Made by a program: the position numbers and the translations under genes. Below are positions 11,252 through 20,708 of a stretch of 26,290 nucleotides of DNA, piece after piece. This DNA is from Spirogloea muscicola (taxonomy: Eukaryota; Streptophyta; Zygnematophyceae; Spirogloeales; Spirogloeaceae). How positions within the stretch are numbered: position 1 is the stretch's first letter; the number at the start of each line of letters is the position of its first letter. The stretch lies in assembly GCA_009602725.1 (NCBI GenBank), contig WELB01000090.1, positions 548,510-574,799 on the forward strand, written 5' to 3'. Under the pieces are notes generated by a model, which made no database searches, was not told the DNA's origin, and saw nothing but the letters and a program-made list of their open reading frames with translations.

Positions 11252-12365
11252 CCCACCCCACCCCGGCCTCCCTTCCTCCCTCATGCGCCCCGCGCGCCTT
11301 CTCTCCCTCCTAACCCCGCCCAAGCCCACCTGATTGCCCACCTGCCACGTGCCGGCCCGTGATCCCCGGACGTGCCTAGGGCTGACGGCCCTAGGCCCTA
11401 ACTGGGTTAGAGCGTTGGCCCTCCCAGTAGAGAGAACAATCAGCGCCATTTGGGCCCCAGCCTCCAAGGTCGTCCTCCGTAGGACGGATCGTTCCAGTGC
11501 CCTACTTGGACTCGTTGGAGACTGACCTGCCTGTGTTTCACACTTCCGTAAACCTACGCATCTAGGTACCTGATATCTTGCTTAGGTGAACACCTGTGAG
11601 CATAAGAGTGTCTCACAGTCTACTCAACGTACGAACCGACTTCCGTCCAGGATGAGCCTCTTTCCTTCCTCCTCCCACCACATCGATGAGCGGACGTGCA
11701 TGGCTTGCCGCGCTTCAAAGGCAGCAGTCCTCAGGGCAGCCGAACACGCCATCGCGAGGGTGGCGTGTCAAGCGTGACCGGCCGCCTGATGATGCGTGTG
11801 CCATAGCTGCTTCCTTTGTCCAGCGACGAGAGCACGTCAGCGATAACAAACCGATGCAATCTCTTGAGGAAGCCACGAGTCACTATCGTGCTGCTACCCT
11901 TGGCTGCTGCCTATGCATCATAAGTTGGACGCAAGCAAGCTGCATAGTCAACATAACCATCGCTTATGTCGCCCTTTTGGCCGACAAAACTTGGGGAGGG
12001 CCAGTCAAGGCTAGCAACATGGCAAGTGCAAATGATGAATGGATATATGGGGGGCTGTTCTGGCAGAAGGGAGAGGGACTTCAATCTTTCCCTGAAAGGG
12101 GGTTGCAGATGCGTCCACCTTGCCCTGTTGGGGACTGATGCTGCAGGAGGTTCACGCAGGAACCAATTTGCAAGAATGCTTACACTATCGAGGCAAGATC
12201 CTAAAGCCTATGTTGCCTGTGCCGGTTGCTCTTACAAGTCTCCAAAAGGTCAGGATGGAGTGAGTCAATGCAAGCGAAGGGAGAGGCAATAAGTTGAGGG
12301 TAAATGGAAGGACAGGAACTCAAGAGGGAAGATTGAGGAGAGGCAGGAGATGGGCGAAGTACACA

Positions 12366-15300
12366 CTAGTCGTCCTTGTCAGAGGGCGGGTATCGAAGGC
12401 TGAGGAAGATCCCTGTACCCAGTATGCTGATGACCAATGCAAGTGAGTACTCTGTAGATATGTGGAAGCCTGCATGTGCCACCCACTGTAGTCACAGAAA
12501 GCGTTGGCGTCTTCAAGTGTACATGCAAATATGAATATAAGAGTAACCACAGACTGCTCAGGGATCTGACACATAGAAAGAGAAATGGGCCTCACCTGCG
12601 AAATCTGCAAACATTTTGCTCCCTATGCACCCAAGTACAATAGCTACGGCAGGCTGTCATCAGCAGCAATTGCGTTAGATTGTTGTGACATACATCAGCA
12701 TACATCGGCATGCATAGGCAGTCAGTACAATACATTACATCACAGAGACTTACTGCACCCTACATGCAGTAGAATGTCATTCACAATTCGCCGCATAAGA
12801 ATTGTAGGTGCAGCTTACTTGCAAGTAGGCGAGATCACCCATGCTGGATGAAATGATCGTGTACAAGGACCGCAGCCCTGACAAGAGATAGTGGAGAACA
12901 AGAAATTCGCGCTTCACTACACGTTTGTTAAAATAAGATTGTCTGACTGAATCATTGAGGGTTCTGAGGCAAGAGCAAGATGAGGTGGCCCTTCAAGGGC
13001 CAGTGGCACCAGCTGAAGGCTACAACATTTGTAGATGTCGGCGAATCAGCCTCAGGAGGTAAGCAAGCCTTTGCAGCTCACCGGCTATGGCAAATATATT
13101 GGACGTGTAAACGATGAAGGGGTCCTTGGTAACTCCAAACACAGCAGGAATTGAGTCAACCTACAAGCAAACACGAGGCAGAATTGCATCCCATTAGTGC
13201 TGGTTGTAGATAAACAAGTGGGGATGATTGACATTCTCATGAGACTTGTGCATGAACATTGGCTTTGGAGGCGATGATGAGCCCAGCCACTGTGGTTGTG
13301 ACAGACAAGAGACTTGTGAGCTTGCCACAGCATTCTCGGTAGGATATGCAGCAATCAGGCTGCATGACACTTGACTATTTTTTGCAAGTGCAGCCAAGAC
13401 GTGCTTGCAGAAGCGAACTATTATCAGGTAATGCAGATGATTGTGTGGACAAATACCGCAAACACAATATCACTGAGCTCCACAACGGCCAGTGTCAACA
13501 ATAGTGGTGTGGCCTGCATGGACATCCACAGTTGGAGCAGATACGCCATACCAGTCATTATGCATTGGGGGAATTGGCTTAATGTCAACAACAGATCACG
13601 ACGCATCTAAGATTGCAGACATCAGGTCGCCAGGCAATGACCTTACAGGGACCTATAAGGAGGAGAAGGACATTGAAGCATACAACCCTAGTACAGACCA
13701 CCTAAGCTGCAGAAAGGCTTCTTCGAAGAGCAGGCATTGACAATCTGATAACTTGGCAGCACAGATTCCAGCTTTCACACTCACCACTTTCACGCCGTTC
13801 TCAACTGTGAAGAACTTGTTTCCATCATAAGTGTCTGCCACAGCAAAAGGAGCTAAACTATAAGGCACTGCCAGCAAGACGCAATTTGGAGGTGGACGTA
13901 ATGGTCTTCTTGTGTCTACTCTCACCCACAAGGACATACTGGAACAGAACTAGCACCAGCTGAGGGCTGCTGCTGATTGCTGCCTAGGTGGGGAGTACAA
14001 GACAGCTCCTCTGCAGGGGTTCCTGATGCACAAGACAACAGCTCAAAGTACATCTCCACCGAGTCCTCGGACATACTCGTGACGGGGATGAGATTTCGAC
14101 ATAATTTGACGACGAAGTTGTTGCCCAGATCCTCCTCCTCGTCCTCTTCAGTCTCAAACAGCAGCTGGCAGGAGCTCAACAATGGCCGGTTGGTTAGCAG
14201 GACTCCTTCAAAACAGCTGGCAGCTGTCAACACCGGCAATCCAGTTGAGCTGGCACATATGTGCTGCATGTTGAGCTGCCAAGGCCAGGGTATGCACATG
14301 ACCTACAGGCACTACATAAGTACATCAAATGAAGCAACAAGCAGAGGTGAATAAAGAAGGACATAGGAACGTCACCTTATATGAGGACCACAAGAGGATG
14401 CTAGCGAAGATGAGGTTGACAGGCTCAAAGGCCTGCAACAGTAACAAGAAGTTCCCAACAGAAGCTCTTAAAGACGGAGCCTCTGCTGTCAGTGCAGGCG
14501 GATTACCTCTGCCTGCAAGCTATCAGGTGTTAAAAGCAAGAAGCAGGTGCGTTATGGTCAAAGTGAGTAATCTTAAGCTAGTAGTTGACCAGATAGGGAC
14601 CATTCACACCTTGATGGTCACAATGCCAAGGAAGATCATGACAGCTCGGAAAACAATAGCGCCTGCGATGCCATATGTGAGAACACGCGCCTGGTTCATG
14701 GTTAAATCAGAGATGGAATTAGTACCATGCTTTGGATCTGCTGTATGTTGCTGTGGATCTTCTGTCCAGTCACATACCGTGCCTAAGGATGAATGCTAGT
14801 CTCAGAGTGTGGCTGAGAAGCCAGTGGTAAATACAGGCAGCCTGCCTATCACATGAGTAAGATGATCACAATAGGGGAAGTATGAAATTTAAGGAGCTTG
14901 CCTGGTACTCTACGGGTGTCTTGAAGTACTTGAAAATAAGTACAAAGACAACGAGGTTGTCAACCGAGAGGCTCTGCTCGAGAAGGTATCTGTCAGGGAT
15001 AACCAATCACACAGCTTGAATTATCATCGATCGGGGTTGCCACACATGCAGTTTCTAGACAAAAAGATCGGAGACTGCAAAGACAAAGAGCTTGAAAGAA
15101 TACAAGTTCCAGCAGTGATAAGCAATAGATTGACATACAACTACAGAGTCAAAGTGCACAGGCACAGTTTTTGGTTGCACTGAAGCAGCTGCAAAGTACT
15201 CTTAAGCTGAAATCTTGCCAGGCTCCCTGTCCATGACTGGCTTCATATGGGTGCATGGCTCTACATGATGCATTCTGGCACTCGTAGGCACAACGGATTT

Positions 15301-16166
15301 CAGCTGGTGCTTCAGTGGTGCTCGTGCTCACCCAGTGAAATACTCCGATGCCTTGGAGCCGCCCTCTTGTGCACCAATTGCAGCTCCAAAGAGAACGGCC
15401 GCGGCCACCTTGTACATTGGGTTGCAAAATGCATGTGCCAGCTTTCAGCACCTGAATTCGTGTGATATCAGGGTGATATCTTGCAATAAAGGGGCCCTAA
15501 GCGGTCCAATATTTCGGTTTAGGGTTTGGGGTTTAGGCAGCTCACCCAAAACCCAACTGTACGGACAGCGATGGTGCGCTCCACAGCCGCAGCCGTCGCC
15601 GCAGTGGCATCGAATTCACCAACAATGGAGACTGCTGTGGCAGCCTTTTCCACGGCCTCACCCAGACTGGAATCCGTGGCGGCAGGGATGACCTTCTCCA
15701 CAACCACCTCCGCTAGCGGTCCCACGAGTGGTAAGCCAGCAACCGACGTCTTTCCTCCAATGCTACTTCGCTCAGCACCGTTGTTGTCCGTGGCTGCAGT
15801 ACCGTTGTCAGCTGAGCCATCGGCATGTCCGCCATCCTCCTCTGCAACTGCTGCATTCTCCTCCCTTGCATCTGCGACCAGCACAAAATACGATAAGGGA
15901 AGGAACTCTACTGAGTTGAAAGGATTAAGACGCACTTGCAGAAGCGGCAGTGTACCTGTGAAAGTCCGTTCGCCGTCCTTCACATCGTTGACAGCAGCCA
16001 CCCAACCGGCCTGCCCTCTGCTGCAGCTCCCCTCCTCTCCAGGCCGAAGCGGCAGCGTAAAGCTGGTCTTGACAAGCCCACTGGCTTGCAGCAGGCTCTT
16101 CAAGAGAGCGCGGCCACCGGACCTGCCTCTGCTGGTCGAGCCCGACACAACAGCCCGCAGCATCAT
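12366..16166 (-). CDS. TERC: TerC-family integral membrane protein, probably chloroplast thylakoid (13 exons, 444 aa)
   Basis: Exons in transcript order: 16166-15956, 15871-15546, 15408-15332, 14989-14902, 14690-14610, 14432-14376, 14164-14077, 13834-13785, 13513-13457, 13160-13082, 12877-12819, 12653-12596, 12469-12366. All are GT-AG except the intron after 14902 (GC-AG). The product is collinear with Arabidopsis AtTerC: SKASEYFTGYLLEQSLSVDN (Asp215), YGIAGAIVFR, FETEEDEEEDLGNNFVVK, NTYDGNKFFT, then VVELSDIVFAVDSIPAVFG (Asp341, Asp347), GLRSLY, VLGCIGSKM and FHISTE. TerC proteins have about seven to nine membrane helices and conserved acidic residues. The plant one is needed for insertion and assembly of thylakoid membrane proteins; bacterial ones export Mn2+ or are linked to tellurite resistance. 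Residues 1 to about 165 are a poorly conserved Ser/Ala/Arg-rich part consistent with a transit peptide. The start is the first of two tandem ATGs. Confidence 0.95.
15519..15527 (-). promoter_or_regulatory. Telo-box (AAACCCTAA) in TerC intron 2
   Basis: On the transcript strand the intron reads AAACCCTAA about 20 bases after the splice donor, flanked by degenerate telomere-like units (CTAAACCCC before, ACC after). In land plants the telo-box is a known element in promoters and 5' introns of translation-related and growth-related genes. Function in this organism is an inference; it could equally be a small telomere-repeat insertion. Confidence 0.4.
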
Positions 16167-16220
16167 GAGGCTGAGTCCAGTGTTTCAGCGGAGGGCGGCG
16201 GCGGCAGCGCAGGTCCGTCA

Positions 16221-16832
16221 ATGCCGCTCACGTGCGCTGAGACGAGAGAAACTCCCATACATAGCGACCGGGCGCAGGATCTACGCTCGCCGGCTCCTGT
16301 TGCAGGACCGACCCTCTTGTGCCAGCACCACGACGACCGACAGGATCAAGCCCGGCACTGGCTTCACCAGCGACGGCAGCAGGACTTGGAGCTGGAGAGC
16401 GATGTTGCACCTGGAGGACAGCGAGCTACGGCCAGCCGCCACAGCGGTAGAGGAGCTCCTGCTGTGCTGCCAACAGTCCTGTACAGCACCGGCGCAATGA
16501 TCAAGAAGGGGAGGCCGGCGCGGAAGCCATTGACAAAAGACACAGAGGCTCTGCAAGCTCGCTTGGCGGAGCGAGAGGCAGCGGCCACTGCGGCGGCTTT
16601 GGCGCTGGCGGCGCAGCTCCGCGGCGGCAGAGCTCGGCATCGGCCGCCAGGAAGCTCAGCTACTCGCAGGAGCAAAGCAGAGAGTGCGGACGGACGGCGC
16701 AAGAGCCACCTGCCGGCGAGCGGGCAACGCGGCGAGGGCCCGAGGGCCAAGGGGACCTCCGCCGCGCAGCAGCGCCATGGCGGCAAGCGGCCGCGGGCAG
16801 GCCGCCTGAAGCGACCGCGGCGCCGCCGCTAA
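16221..16832 (+). CDS. Hypothetical basic, low-complexity ORF divergent from TerC (203 aa)
   Basis: An open frame from ATG 16221 to TAA 16830-16832. It starts 54 bases from the TerC start codon on the opposite strand; the same frame stays open further left, antisense to TerC exon 1. The middle is charged (DDRQDQARHW, then RRQQDLELE) and could form a short helix. The Ala-rich segment LQARLAEREAAA follows KKGRPARKP, an AT-hook-like basic motif, and the last 60 residues are mostly Arg, Lys, Gly and Ser. No domain is recognised. High GC and overlapping open frames on the minus strand (16364-16786) mean it may be a composition artefact. If real, it may be a nuclear basic protein or one exon of a larger gene. 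Confidence 0.22.
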   Translation: MPLTCAETRETPIHSDRAQDLRSPAPVAGPTLLCQHHDDRQDQARHWLHQRRQQDLELESDVAPGGQRATASRHSGRGAPAVLPTVLYSTGAMIKKGRPARKPLTKDTEALQARLAEREAAATAAALALAAQLRGGRARHRPPGSSATRRSKAESADGRRKSHLPASGQRGEGPRAKGTSAAQQRHGGKRPRAGRLKRPRRRR

Positions 16833-17134
16833 CGAGAGAATGCTCGCAGCGGCCAGCGCGGGCCTCGGCTCACGGCGCCACCCGCGCGCCGGTNTTGCGC
16901 GGTGGCTGCGCCGCGGGCGCCGCATATCGCGGCGGGCTTTGCGGCGGCGGCCGCGGTGAGTGCGGCCGCGGCGGTGGCGTCGGCGGGGGTGCTGTCTGGC
17001 CGACAACACTCGAGGTCGGCAACTCCAGTTTCGGCCACTGTTGGAAGGTGCCACTGAGCTGATCTGGCCCGAAGCTCAGATCTGAAAATACTCGGTACTG
17101 TGCTGGTGGCAGGGCCGTCGCCCTCTCACCAATG
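16833..17134. other. GC-rich island followed by repeat module; no gene seen
   Basis: 16840-16990 is a CpG-rich island of GCGGCC runs with one ambiguous base at 16894. Its reverse complement shares a core (CGCCGCGAT, then TGCGGCGCC) with the island upstream of GDT1 at about 20605-20640. From about 17060 a short module ending in GTGGCAGGGCCGTCG begins; it recurs at 18.1-18.6 kb. Confidence 0.5.
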
Positions 17135-17747
17135 AAAAGTGGCAGTGGCACTATCAGTGGAAGCAAGGGCTGTGAAAAGAAAGGAAGAGCGCGCCCATAG
17201 AAAAGAGGGGCTGGCAAAGCCAGCCCAAAAAAGAATGGACAATGTCCAAAGCCAAAGCAAGAGGAGCCGGAGAGAGGACTACACTACAACATACTGCAGA
17301 ACACAGAAACGATGCAGAGGAAAGCTCAGTACCCACGAGTGAGCAACATCAGGTCTGAGTAGCTCGCTGCAGGGAAAGAGGCGCTCCGCCGAGACCCAGA
17401 GGCGGCGGCCATAGCACGGCCTGCGCGCGTATGGACGGCGTGGGCAAGGGAGCGTTGAAGCGATACGGCGCGCATGCGGAAGACTTGTGCGAGCGAACCG
17501 GCGGCGTTGAAGCCGGGCATCGCCCCTGGCAGACCCGGCCGCCGGTCAATGGCCTGGCGGGCAAGCCGCTGAATGAGATCCAGCCAGCGGCTGCCGAAAG
17601 CCCCGTGTACATCCATCGCCAGGGCCGCGAATTCATCCCCCACCGGGTGATCAGCGTATTTTCGCTCCTTGCCGCGGGCCGCCTGGCCGACCGCGTGCCC
17701 TGCAAACGACGCCGATCTGGTGGGGTTGGCGGAGTCGATGCAGTCTC
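17135..17747 (-). mobile_element. 5'-truncated LINE (non-LTR retrotransposon) with intact C-terminal coding end and 3' UTR (copy C)
   Basis: On the minus strand an open frame runs from 17745 to the TGA at 17328-17326 (139 codons). It carries features I associate with the region after the reverse-transcriptase domain in many eukaryotic RT proteins. These are an Ala/Gly-rich AGHAVGQAARGKERKYADHP stretch, then ALAMDVHGAFG, then an Arg/Gln-rich helix (VFRMRAVSLQRSLAHAV). The catalytic RT domain itself is absent. The 3' untranslated part (17325 to about 17135) matches copy B at 2283-2430, including the hairpin GGGCTGGC-GCCAGCCC at 17208-17226. The truncated 5' end abuts the telomere-type array. 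Assignment to a specific LINE clade is not possible from this piece. Confidence 0.7.
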
Positions 17748-17797
17748 AGGGTTTAGGGTTTAGGGTTTAGGGTTTAGGGGTTTAGGGGTTTAGGGTT
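17748..17797 (+). repeat. Interstitial telomere-type array, (TTTAGGG)n with TTTAGGGG variants
   Basis: Reading left to right: AGGG, three TTTAGGG, two TTTAGGGG, one TTTAGGG, then TT. This is the Arabidopsis/Chlorella-type unit, not the TTTTAGGG of Chlamydomonas. The G-rich strand points rightward. The array is flanked on the left by LINE coding sequence and on the right by repeat DNA and then a gene, so it is not a chromosome end now. Confidence 0.95.
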
Positions 17798-18342
17798 CCA
17801 CATCAGCGATGGAAAGCCAGCCCGAAAAAGAATTGACAAAGGTTTGAAGGGGCCCAAATGATGGAGGGGCCTAAAAAGCGCTAAGCAGCTGCTAAGGGGG
17901 CCTGAAGATGCTATGTTAGATCGGGGGAGGATGGACCAACCACTCAGTAGTTACGAGTGAGGAGCCTCAAATCCTCAAATCCGACAGACTAGCTGCCGGA
18001 AAACTATCCCCAATGAAAGGTCTGTGATCACAAGATGTTCTCTGACCTGCGATCGTCAGTCAATCAGGTGGTACTACGTTCTTTGAAACATTGACGGAAT
18101 CCGAGTCGGAAGTCGGATCCACTATCCAGTAAAGTGCTCATGGCAGGGCCAACATGCCCTCAACATCTAGAGGTCACGGACATTACTCGAGGAAGCCGAT
18201 CCGAAGCTCGGATCCAGATTCCTGTTCTGGATCTGTGCTTCCAGTATAGTGGTAGTGGCAGGGCCAGCCAAGCCTCAGATTTCTGTTTACAACGGCTTAC
18301 GATATTGCTAGCTATTTAGATTTGCATCTACTGACTAGAGGT
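17798..18342. repeat. Low-copy repeat modules, no gene
   Basis: Contains GGCAGGGCC modules at about 18098-18160 and 18197-18265. Each is preceded by a GGATCC-containing segment (in the second, GATCCGAAGCTCGGATC is a near-perfect palindrome at about 18199-18215) and by a CCAGTA word. Related modules occur at 17070-17125 and 18540-18600. A piece near 17806-17835 resembles the LINE 3' hairpin region. No coding features are seen. Confidence 0.5.
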
Positions 18343-18460
18343 TACTGAGAGTCCGCTTGCTGCTGTCTCAGTCCTTAGCACTCCGGCTCCTTCAGACCTT
18401 GTCCGTTCCTTTGTGCTGGCCTCTCCCAGCGACCAGTTAATCTGGCCGCGCTTGCTTCTT
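18343..18460 (+). repeat. LINE-family 3' end fragment (copy D)
   Basis: Shares with copy A, in collinear order, the words GAGGTTACT, GGCTCCTTC and then the GTCC-GCTGGCCTCTCCCAGC-CCAGTTAATCTGG-CCGCGC block. It is a 3' untranslated fragment only, on the opposite strand to copies C, E and F. Boundaries are approximate. Confidence 0.55.
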
Positions 18461-18845
18461 ACCATATGTCCTCCGACTTGGAGGGTCAAGACAGTCAGGT
18501 ATGAATATCTGTACCGAATGAAAGAAAGTGCTCGCCCGTAGATTGAAAGGATTGCAGATGTCCAATGTAGTGCTGATGGCAAAGCCGTCATCCCCCTCAA
18601 TATGTCAAGTGACAGACTGTGTTCTCCCTTCGACTTTTTAGGTCTGTCAATGAGGTGTTACTTCCTGCCCCTTGGCCCCTGCTGCGACTTTGGCATAACT
18701 CCGCGCTTTGCAGGGAATTGCAGAGCTGCAGAGAAAAGGCTACTCCAAGAGGAGGCAGTGATAGTGAAAGGCCAGCGGGAAAGAAAGACAAAGTCCAGGG
18801 AAGCCCAAACGGAAGCACGATGCACTTCGGCAGAAGAAGCGTATA

Positions 18846-19010
18846 CTCTTAATAGCCGCAGCGAAATCCCATGGTCAATAGCCGCAAGTCAGATGAATAA
18901 GCAGTAGAGAGTGACTCGCCAAATTGGGGCGACAGCCAAGGCATGGCCACGAAATTGCAAGGTGAAAGCTTGGAAAGCTGCAGCACGACGTAGAGACGCA
19001 TGCAGTGAAC
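18846..19010 (-). mobile_element. Degenerate LINE C-terminal fragment (copy E)
   Basis: The minus strand aligns by eye with the last 50 codons of copy C (the CATGCG, GGCCATGC and CTCTACTGC-type landmarks, ending near a GACTTGCGGCTATTGACC tail also present at 2173-2190). The frame is disrupted relative to copy C, so it is a relic. The extent upstream of 19010 is unclear. Confidence 0.45.
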
Positions 19011-19371
19011 CAGATCCAGCGAGCACGCGGGTGAGCAGCCCGTGGTGCTCACCCTGCTTCCATTGCCAGAAGGATGCAATGAATGTAGTGGATGCAATGG
19101 AATTGGTTACCATAGGCAGGTGGCTGCAGAAGACCAGCCCACGCGCACTATGATTAATGGGGCTGTGATGAGCTCGGTTGCCACGGGCAGGATCCAGGCA
19201 TTCCATAAGCAAGGCCCGAGAGAGCGTCAGTGTAGTGCGAGAGGTGGCCACATACATGGCGTATGTGAACGGAGCTCGCCTGAGGGCGTGGAAAAAGAAT
19301 GCAACTGCTGATGTTGAAAAGAGCGGCTGTAGAAGCCAGCTAGGTGCATACAGAGGGTGTTCGTTATCATA

Positions 19372-19690
19372 CTAACGGAACCACAGCTCGACAAACAGGG
19401 CGCTCTTAGTACACTTCCTTGTCTGCAATAGAAGTATTGATGAGCTGAGAAGAGATAGGGCAACCCCGCTGCGCAAGCCAGAGGCTGCTGCAAGAGCGCG
19501 ACCGGCTTGGCGGTGCAAAGCAAGCGCTTGGGATCCCTGGAGAGACATGGATAGACGCATGCGGTAGCAGGACACAAGACCAAAATGCACGGAGCCTCCA
19601 GAATGTGCTGCACCCTATTTGCGGCGCCGCGGTCAGCTTGAGAGGCCCCGTAACACCCGTGGATGTCCATAGCCAGCGGGTAGAATGATA
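19372..19690 (-). mobile_element. Degenerate LINE C-terminal fragment (copy F)
   Basis: On the minus strand LAMDIHGCYG (from about 19676) corresponds to ALAMDVHGAFG of copy C. After a frame change, YRMRLSMSLQGSQALALH and GRALAAASG correspond to FRMRAVSLQRSLAHAVH and GRAMAAASG. The two parts lie in different frames, so at least one indel has occurred. An old, inactive copy of the same family as copies B and C. Confidence 0.6.
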
Positions 19691-20565
19691 CTCACAGCAG
19701 GGTTGTCCGTGTACTTACTTACCCTTTTCTGCTCGGCCACCTTCACAGCATGACCGGCACCAGGCGTATGGGGCCTTCTTCTGAATGCTGTCAGTGAGGA
19801 CGGCGTCTATGAGGAGCCGCTAGAGGACGGATGGACAATGTCGGATGCAAATGAGGAGGACGTCAAACCTTTGCATGCTTGCCCAGACGCTCCCATGCTG
19901 GTCTTGGCGGCATGCGGCGGCCTGCCCAAGGAGGGGCAACGGGATAAGCCAGTGCTTGTGCACCAGTGACTTAGGTAGACATGTGAACAAGCCCTGCGCC
20001 AGAGGGAGGTGGTTGACATCCTTGGCTAGACCTGGCGGGTTGTCTCGCGAAGCTCCGTGGCACAGACAGCCCAGCGCTTCGCGTGACAGAAGTCAATGGC
20101 CGTGGCGGCTTCGGATGCCACTGTCAATAGATCACAGCAGGTTGTGTATCAGCAGATGGACATTAGACAAAAGACGGACAGAGGGAACAAAGTGGCTCTC
20201 CCAAAGCGGGCAAGGTCTGCGAATAGCCAGCACGAAGAGAATCAAAAGAGGGGTTTGTGCATAACTAGGATTCCCATCCCAGACCCCTCAATCAACACAC
20301 TGTCAAGAAAGTTGTCAACAAATCCACCCAGCCCCAGGGTGACCAGGTGCTTCTGTTGGACAGCGAGCGAGGAATCAGGACTTGCAGCTCATCCTCTGTC
20401 ACCTGCAGGTGATCCTAACAAGTAGCCACCACAGCCGCTTGTTCGGAGGTGGGCTTCCTGCCACTATTGTAGCCGCCGGGCCTCTGCTGGCGCTTTTTGT
20501 CGGGACCCCCGCTGGCAGAGCTGTCGTGTAAACGGGGCGGGGAGTGTGGTCGATCTCTCCCGCGA

Positions 20566-20603
<38 letters not shown>

Positions 20604-20708
20604 TTCGCCGCGATTTGCGGCGCCTGCGGCGCGCGGGCGGATCCGGCGGCTCNCGGCCCGGGGCCCCGTGGAGGCCGGGCGGCGGCGGCGACGGGCTCTG
20701 CTGCAGCC
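19691..20708. promoter_or_regulatory. Repeat remnants and GDT1 upstream region
   Basis: 19691-20400 has no recognisable gene; about 20170-20245 shares a repeat with 2518-2605. From about 20450 the DNA becomes GC-rich: a (GCC)12 run at 20568-20603, a CpG core at 20604-20645 shared in reverse complement with 16905-16950, and one ambiguous base at 20653. This island ends at the GDT1 start codon (20709) and is the likely promoter/5' UTR. Confidence 0.5.
20568..20603 (+). repeat. (GCC)12 microsatellite upstream of GDT1
   Basis: Twelve perfect GCC units about 105 bases before the GDT1 ATG, parallel to the GC-triplet tracts at the GSK3 5' end and the window edge. Open frames across it (poly-Ala, poly-Arg, poly-Pro) on both strands are products of the repeat. 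Confidence 0.95.

Larger units (their letters stand above)
10850..12365. promoter_or_regulatory. GABA-T upstream region and TerC 3' flank
   Basis: The two neighbouring genes are both on the minus strand, so this interval holds the transaminase promoter/5' UTR and the TerC 3' UTR. It contains the (CT)n tract and the assembly gap. Read on the transcript strand, the tract is a GA repeat roughly 180 bases before the ATG. A CACGTG palindrome lies at 11346-11351. Candidate TGTAA words on the minus strand, possible polyadenylation signals for TerC, sit at 12236-12232 and 12183-12179. Plus-strand frames at 11586-12292 have no recognisable features. Confidence 0.45.

Noticed and set aside
10963-11467. 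Long frames of alternating Ser-Leu or Arg-Glu
   Set aside because: They are translations of the (CT)n tract and the run of N, not genes.
15526-16500. 324-codon plus-strand open frame antisense to TerC exons 1-2
   Set aside because: It is the complement of a well-supported coding exon, is Ser/Thr/Ala low-complexity and shows no family features; it is a shadow frame.
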